This document shows, one piece after another, positions 48,805 to 52,603 of a DNA stretch of 52,603 bases. Made by a program: the position numbers and the translations under genes. Under the pieces are notes generated by a model. That model was not told where the DNA came from. It saw nothing but the letters and a program-made list of their open reading frames with translations, and made no database searches. The DNA lies in the NCBI RefSeq assembly GCF_900167445.1, contig NZ_FUZT01000024.1, positions 1-52,603 on the forward strand, given 5' to 3'. This stretch comes from Maledivibacter halophilus (GTDB lineage Bacteria; Bacillota; Clostridia; Peptostreptococcales; Caminicellaceae). Positions within the stretch are counted from its first letter, which is position 1. Each line of letters begins with the position of its first letter.

Positions 48805-49668
48805 ATGAAACAGGAAACTAAAGGAATATTGTGTCTTCTTTCATCTTCTTTCTTCTTTGCTGCAATGGGAGCTTGTGTAAAATCTATACCAGATATTCCT
48901 ATTGCTCAAAAGATTTTTTTTAGAAATTTAGTAGGCGTAATAATTACAGGTTATATTCTCATAAAAAATAAAGATAAGCTTATAGGTTCTAATATAAAGC
49001 TTTTAACCTTAAGATCTTTCTTTGGATTATTAGGTGTAGCTGCTAACTTTTATGCAATTTCAAAATTACCTCTATCAGATGCAGCCTTATTAAATAGAAT
49101 GTCTCCTTTTTTTGTTATATTATTAGCTTTACTATTTTTAAAAGAAAAAATTAATAGTTATCAAATTTACGCCATGTTTATAGCTTTATTAGGTGCTGCT
49201 TTCGTAATAAAACCACAGTTTGACTACACAATCATACCAGCTTTAATAGGATTATCTTCTGCCATATTTGCTGCTGCTGGTTATACTTCTGTAAGACAGC
49301 TTAGGCTTTATTCGTCACCTTACACTATAGTATTTTTCTTTTGCACCTTTTCTACAATTGCCACAATCCCATTTATGTTAAAGGGACATTTTACTTCACC
49401 AAATTATAAAGAACTTATTCTTCTTCTTTTGATTGGTCTATTTGCAACATCAGCACAGATTTTTATGACTACAGGATACAGATTTGCCCCAGCATCTAAA
49501 TTAGCTATTTATGGATATACTAATATTATTTTTTCAACCATATTTGGAATAATACTATGGAGTGAATATCCAGATTTATTAAGTCTAACAGGTGGCGTAT
49601 TAATCATTGTTGGTGGATTAATAAATTATGTTTCAACAAATAATCAAAGTCCTAATTCAGAAGATTAA
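48805..49668 (+). CDS. EamA/DMT-family transporter
   Basis: The 287-residue protein has ten hydrophobic segments in two five-helix EamA repeats (start GILCLLSSSFFFAAMGACVK; second repeat from about residue 150, GLSSAIFAAAGYTSVRQL). The drug/metabolite superfamily exports amino acids, nucleosides or other small molecules; nothing in the sequence sets the substrate. ATG 48805 follows AAAGAGGTG. It converges with lspA; a shared terminator lies between them. Confidence 0.9.
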   Translation: MKQETKGILCLLSSSFFFAAMGACVKSIPDIPIAQKIFFRNLVGVIITGYILIKNKDKLIGSNIKLLTLRSFFGLLGVAANFYAISKLPLSDAALLNRMSPFFVILLALLFLKEKINSYQIYAMFIALLGAAFVIKPQFDYTIIPALIGLSSAIFAAAGYTSVRQLRLYSSPYTIVFFFCTFSTIATIPFMLKGHFTSPNYKELILLLLIGLFATSAQIFMTTGYRFAPASKLAIYGYTNIIFSTIFGIILWSEYPDLLSLTGGVLIIVGGLINYVSTNNQSPNSED

Positions 49669-49735
49669 ATAATCTGTTGATATCTATAATAAAATCCGTA
49701 TTTTATCCACAGTTATTTGAATATATTTTTCCATA

Positions 49736-49776
49736 AAAAAAGAAGGGGTTAATTTTTTTTAACAGCCTTCTTTTTC
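49736..49776. terminator. Bidirectional terminator between the EamA gene and lspA
   Basis: AGAAGG with TTAA pairs with TTAA and CCTTCT, around a T8 loop. A-runs and T-runs on each side let it serve both converging genes. Confidence 0.75.
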
Positions 49777-49815
49777 ATTTAAATACTTAAGCATCCATAT
49801 TTATCATAGTCTCTT

Positions 49816-50268
49816 TTATATTTCCACATGTTTAAAAATTACTGCATATCCAAATAAAATAGAACCTATAACTATAAACATATCAGCCACATTAAAAACA
49901 GCAAAATTTATCAATGTAAAATCAAAAAAATCTATAACATATTCCAGCCTTATTCTATCTATTAGATTTCCAATTGCTCCTCCTATTATAAAAGCCAAAG
50001 GCAATTTAACTAATAGTAAATTTCTTCTATTTATTATTCTAAATAAATAGACTACCAAAGCAATTACTACTATCAAGGTTACTATTTTTAAAAGCATTTG
50101 CTTGTCTCTTAAAATACTAAAAGCAGCTCCCGTATTTTTTCTATATGTAAGATGAAAAACATCTTGAATCAAAGGGTATGTATCTATTGCTTTTAAATGA
50201 ATAATCGCTAAATATTTAGTCCATTGATCTAATAGAATTATTAAAATTATTATTACAAAATATATCAT
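49816..50268 (-). CDS. lspA: Lipoprotein signal peptidase (signal peptidase II)
   Basis: LspA cleaves lipoprotein signal peptides before the lipidated Cys; the PrsA-like foldase in this window is a likely substrate. The 150-residue enzyme has four membrane helices. Both catalytic Asp are visible: GNLIDRIRLEYVIDFFDF carries the first region and FNVADMFIVIGSI the second. LDQWTKYLA near the start and RKNTGAAFSIL are also family motifs. I chose ATG 50268 with GGAGGAAGA upstream; a ten-residue extension from 50298 would overlap this site. Confidence 0.95.
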   Translation of the reverse strand: MIYFVIIILIILLDQWTKYLAIIHLKAIDTYPLIQDVFHLTYRKNTGAAFSILRDKQMLLKIVTLIVVIALVVYLFRIINRRNLLLVKLPLAFIIGGAIGNLIDRIRLEYVIDFFDFTLINFAVFNVADMFIVIGSILFGYAVIFKHVEI

Positions 50269-50401
50269 ATATCTTCCTCCAAATTTATTTGAATACATTA
50301 AATACTATTCTATATATATTTAAGAATACCTCTTATAGTTTTATAAATTTATTAAAGATAAACAACTTTAATTTTGAGGTTTAATAAATTTATATTAATC
50401 T

Positions 50402-51958
50402 CTAAAGCAATGGTGAAAATAATCTTCCTAAGGATTCTCTAAATTTAGTGTATATTCCTCTTTGCAAATGTTCTTCTAATAAAACTTCTTTACTATCTTC
50501 AATATCCATCATGAAGTCATATTCTAATCTTTTAACTACATCATTATCATAAACAAAAGCATTAACTTCAAAATTAATTCTAAAACTTCTTATATCAAGA
50601 TTAGCTGTACCAATAGATGCTCCTATTCCGTCTACAAGTAATAGCTTACTATGTATAAATCCCCTTTCATATGTATAAACCTTTACTCCAGCCACAAGTA
50701 ATTCTTCAATATGGGACTTTGACGCCCAATAGACTAGATAATGATCCGGTTTACTAGGTATGATTATTCTAACATCTATTCCACTTAAAGAAGCTGTTTT
50801 TAATGCCATCAGTATACTTTCATCAGGAACTAAATAAGGTGTTGTTATCCATATTCTTTTTTCTGCGGTAGAAATCATTGTAAAATAAGCCTGTAAAATA
50901 GTTTCCCAATCAGAATCCGGTCCACTTGATGCTATTTGAAGTATTTGTTCCCCATAATGTTTTAGCTTAGGGTAATATTCTTTATGGGAAATTGACTCAC
51001 TTGACACAAAATACCAATCCTTCAAAAAAATATTTTGAAGGCTATATATAGCTTCACCTGAAATTTTCATATGTGTATCTCTCCAAAATCCCAAATTAGG
51101 ATTTTTACCCAAATACTCATCTCCAATATTTATACCTCCAAGAAACCCAACTTTTCCGTCTATTACAATAATTTTTCTATGATTTCTATAATTCAATTGC
51201 CTGCTTAAAACTGGAAATATTACCGGATAGAATGGATAAACTTCTACTCCAGCTTCCTCTAGGCTTCTTATATATTTTTTCCCCAGTTTCCAACAACCAA
51301 CGCTATCATATATAATTCTAATCTCAACTCCAGCCTTTGATTTTTCAATTAATATGTCCTTAATTTTATTTCCTATTTTATCATTTCTTATAATAAAATA
51401 CTCCATATGAATATGGTGCTTTGCCTTTTTCAGCTCATTTATTATAGAAGAATATGTTTTTACACCATTAGTTAATATCTCTGTATTATTATTAACTGTA
51501 AAGGGAGAGTTTGAATTTTTTAGAATTAATTTAATCAGTCTACTTTTTACCATACTATCATCATTTTGAAATAATCCTATTTCATTTAAAATTTTTTCTT
51601 GTGTATAAGCTATTTGAGAAAGCTGTTCAAAATCTATTGCTTTCTTTTTTTCAAATCTTTTTTTCTTTCTAATATTTTGACCAAATAGGATATAAAATAT
51701 AAAACCAACAACAGGCACCAAAAACAATATCAATAACCACGCAATAGTTTTCGATGAATTATGACTCTCTAAAAAAATAATTATTCCAATAAAAAAAGCG
51801 TAGAGCGTAAAAAAAATACCAAACACTGTAGTGATTTTTTGTAATACTTCATCATATGTGACATTAGTTCTAACTTCAAAAACCGATATGCTTATCAAAA
51901 TAAATATAAATATAAAAAAAACAGACATTGCTATACTTTTTTTAGACGGCACTTTCAT
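50402..51958 (-). CDS. cls: Cardiolipin synthase
   Basis: Cls condenses two phosphatidylglycerol molecules into cardiolipin. The 518-residue protein has two N-terminal membrane helices (about 8-27 and 37-60), a short hydrophilic stretch and two phospholipase D modules. The HKD motifs are HRKIIVID in the first and HSKLLLVD in the second, each with downstream Asn/Gly (GGINIGDEY; GTANLDIRS). ATG 51958 is chosen since GGTGAG is about 6-7 bases upstream; a TTG at 51988 is possible but lacks a site. It lies to the left of the rRNA-tRNA region on the same strand. The 327-base gap 51959-52285 shows only AT-rich DNA and a terminator at 52246. Confidence 0.95.
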   Translation of the reverse strand: MKVPSKKSIAMSVFFIFIFILISISVFEVRTNVTYDEVLQKITTVFGIFFTLYAFFIGIIIFLESHNSSKTIAWLLILFLVPVVGFIFYILFGQNIRKKKRFEKKKAIDFEQLSQIAYTQEKILNEIGLFQNDDSMVKSRLIKLILKNSNSPFTVNNNTEILTNGVKTYSSIINELKKAKHHIHMEYFIIRNDKIGNKIKDILIEKSKAGVEIRIIYDSVGCWKLGKKYIRSLEEAGVEVYPFYPVIFPVLSRQLNYRNHRKIIVIDGKVGFLGGINIGDEYLGKNPNLGFWRDTHMKISGEAIYSLQNIFLKDWYFVSSESISHKEYYPKLKHYGEQILQIASSGPDSDWETILQAYFTMISTAEKRIWITTPYLVPDESILMALKTASLSGIDVRIIIPSKPDHYLVYWASKSHIEELLVAGVKVYTYERGFIHSKLLLVDGIGASIGTANLDIRSFRINFEVNAFVYDNDVVKRLEYDFMMDIEDSKEVLLEEHLQRGIYTKFRESLGRLFSPLL

Positions 51959-52245
51959 ATTACTCACCACAATCCTGTATAACGACAATTTAGATTTTTA
52001 AATATATATAATATTATAATTCATTCATACTGAAATTACACTTGGAAGTTTATATGAAAACTCTTTATTTATATTATACATGTTTCTTTATTCTTTTCAT
52101 CAACTATAGATAATATTTAAAGAATTTTGTATATCAGGTTTTAAAATTTACATATACTCTATTTGTATAATTGTAATAAAATATTTTAATGGTATTTATA
52201 GATTTACCGCTACTAAAATTGCAAAATATTATTATTCATTGACAT

Positions 52246-52276
52246 AAAAAAAGCATTCTGCCTAACAGAATGCCTT
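52246..52276 (-). terminator. Terminator after tRNA-Ser
   Basis: GCATTCTG pairs with CAGAATGC around a 5-base loop and is followed by T7 on the minus strand, 10 bases after the tRNA 3' end. Confidence 0.9.
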
Positions 52277-52285
52277 TAATCATTT

Positions 52286-52378
52286 TGGCGGAGAAGGCGG
52301 GATTCGAACCCGCGCGCCGGTAAACCCGACCTAACGGTTTAGCAAACCGTCCTCTTCAGCCTACTTGAGTACTTCTCC
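52286..52378 (-). tRNA. tRNA-Ser(GCT)
   Basis: A 93-base class II tRNA with acceptor GGAGAAG/CTTCTCC, anticodon loop TTGCTAA closed by ACGGT/ACCGT, a long variable arm and encoded CCA. It follows the 5S gene on the same strand, with a hairpin between them. Confidence 0.97.
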
Positions 52379-52440
52379 AAAGCCACTTTTTGAACTTTAT
52401 AATAATACTAAAAAATTTATGGATAATTCTAGTTAAAACA

Positions 52441-52470
52441 CAAAACCCCTAATTTCCATTAGGGTTTTAA
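52441..52470 (-). terminator. Hairpin/terminator after 5S rRNA
   Basis: AAAACCC (plus one bulged C) and TAAT pair with ATTA and GGGTTTT; T-rich DNA follows on the minus strand only after further As, so partial read-through into tRNA-Ser is possible. Confidence 0.65.
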
Positions 52471-52484
52471 AAATTATTTATCAA

Positions 52485-52601
52485 ACCGGCAACGACCTAC
52501 TCTCCCAAGCAGTTACCCGCCAAGTACCATCGGCGCTGAAGGGCTTAACTTCTGTGTTCGATATGGGTACAGGTGTATCCCCTTCGCTATTGCCACCGGA
52601 T
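52485..52601 (-). rRNA. rrf: 5S ribosomal RNA
   Basis: The minus strand shows a complete 5S rRNA of about 117 bases. The terminal helix pairs CCGGUGGC with GUUGCCGG, and the conserved CCCAUAUCGAACACAGAAGUU and GCCGAUGGUACU regions are present in order. The 23S and 16S genes should lie to the right of the window. Confidence 0.95.
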
Positions 52602-52603
52602 TT

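Noticed and set aside
1..52603. CRISPR array, prophage or toxin-antitoxin locus
   Set aside because: No regularly spaced direct repeats, no phage structural or integrase genes, and no paired small toxin-antitoxin genes were seen; the repeats found are palindromic and dispersed.

Overview
The window looks like an ordinary chromosomal segment of an anaerobic, spore-forming, low-GC Firmicute (class Clostridia; the combination of a methylmalonyl-CoA pathway with sporulation genes would fit Tissierellales-type organisms, but that placement is inference). AT-rich intergenic DNA, strong GGAGG ribosome binding sites, sporulation genes (spoIIE, spoVT, spoVG, yabP, yabQ) and Bacillus-like gene order support this. 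There is no prophage, CRISPR array, complete insertion sequence or secretion system. Almost everything is on the minus strand, reading away from an rRNA operon whose 5S end lies at the right edge.

Layout, left to right. (1) 1-5771: a succinate/propionate operon transcribed right to left: CoA-transferase, split methylmalonyl-CoA mutase (large and small subunits), MeaB chaperone, epimerase and the first 25 codons of the decarboxylase/carboxylase alpha subunit. Together they would convert succinate to propionate through succinyl-CoA and methylmalonyl-CoA. (2) 5772-9144: an accessory stretch with a DUF3870 protein, an AspT/YbjL-like membrane carrier, gene fragments with hairpins, and a FlK-type thioesterase. 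(3) 9226-38757: the region that in Bacillus subtilis runs purR-spoVG-glmU-prs-pth-mfd-spoVT-yabM-yabN-yabO-yabP-yabQ-divIC-yabR-tRNA-spoIIE-yabS-yabT-tilS-ftsH. It is kept here in almost the same order, with local changes: yabJ, ctc, fin and hprT are missing at their Bacillus positions, a PrsA-like foldase sits between mfd and spoVT, HU sits between yabN and yabO, and a tldD/pmbA pair sits between spoIIE and yabS. (4) 39166-52600: murC, an LCP-family cell wall ligase, lysC with a lysine riboswitch, an NhaC antiporter, a UPF0173 hydrolase, an EamA transporter, lspA, cardiolipin synthase, tRNA-Ser and 5S rRNA.

The promoters that can be read fit the expected developmental control: spoIIE has sigma-A-like hexamers 21 bp apart with Spo0A-box-like sites, spoVG has a sigma-H-like promoter, spoVT a sigma-G-like promoter and yabP a sigma-E-like promoter. 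lysC has a consensus-like promoter, a lysine riboswitch with a clear 11-bp P1 helix, and a terminator. Four genes (ftsH, spoVT, the prsA-like gene and purR) appear to start with TTG.

The least explained content is intergenic. Two dispersed palindromic repeat families occur several times: R1, about 104 bp with TATAGGG/CCCTATA ends (five copies or remnants), and R2, about 90-115 bp with GAGGAAATTGCATAATT-like arms (six copies or fragments). They look like MITEs or mobile hairpin elements. One R2 copy lies inside the lysC leader and one R1 copy abuts the pth stop codon. I see no convincing new multi-gene system; these repeat families, two short gene remnants and a few unknown proteins are the best leads.
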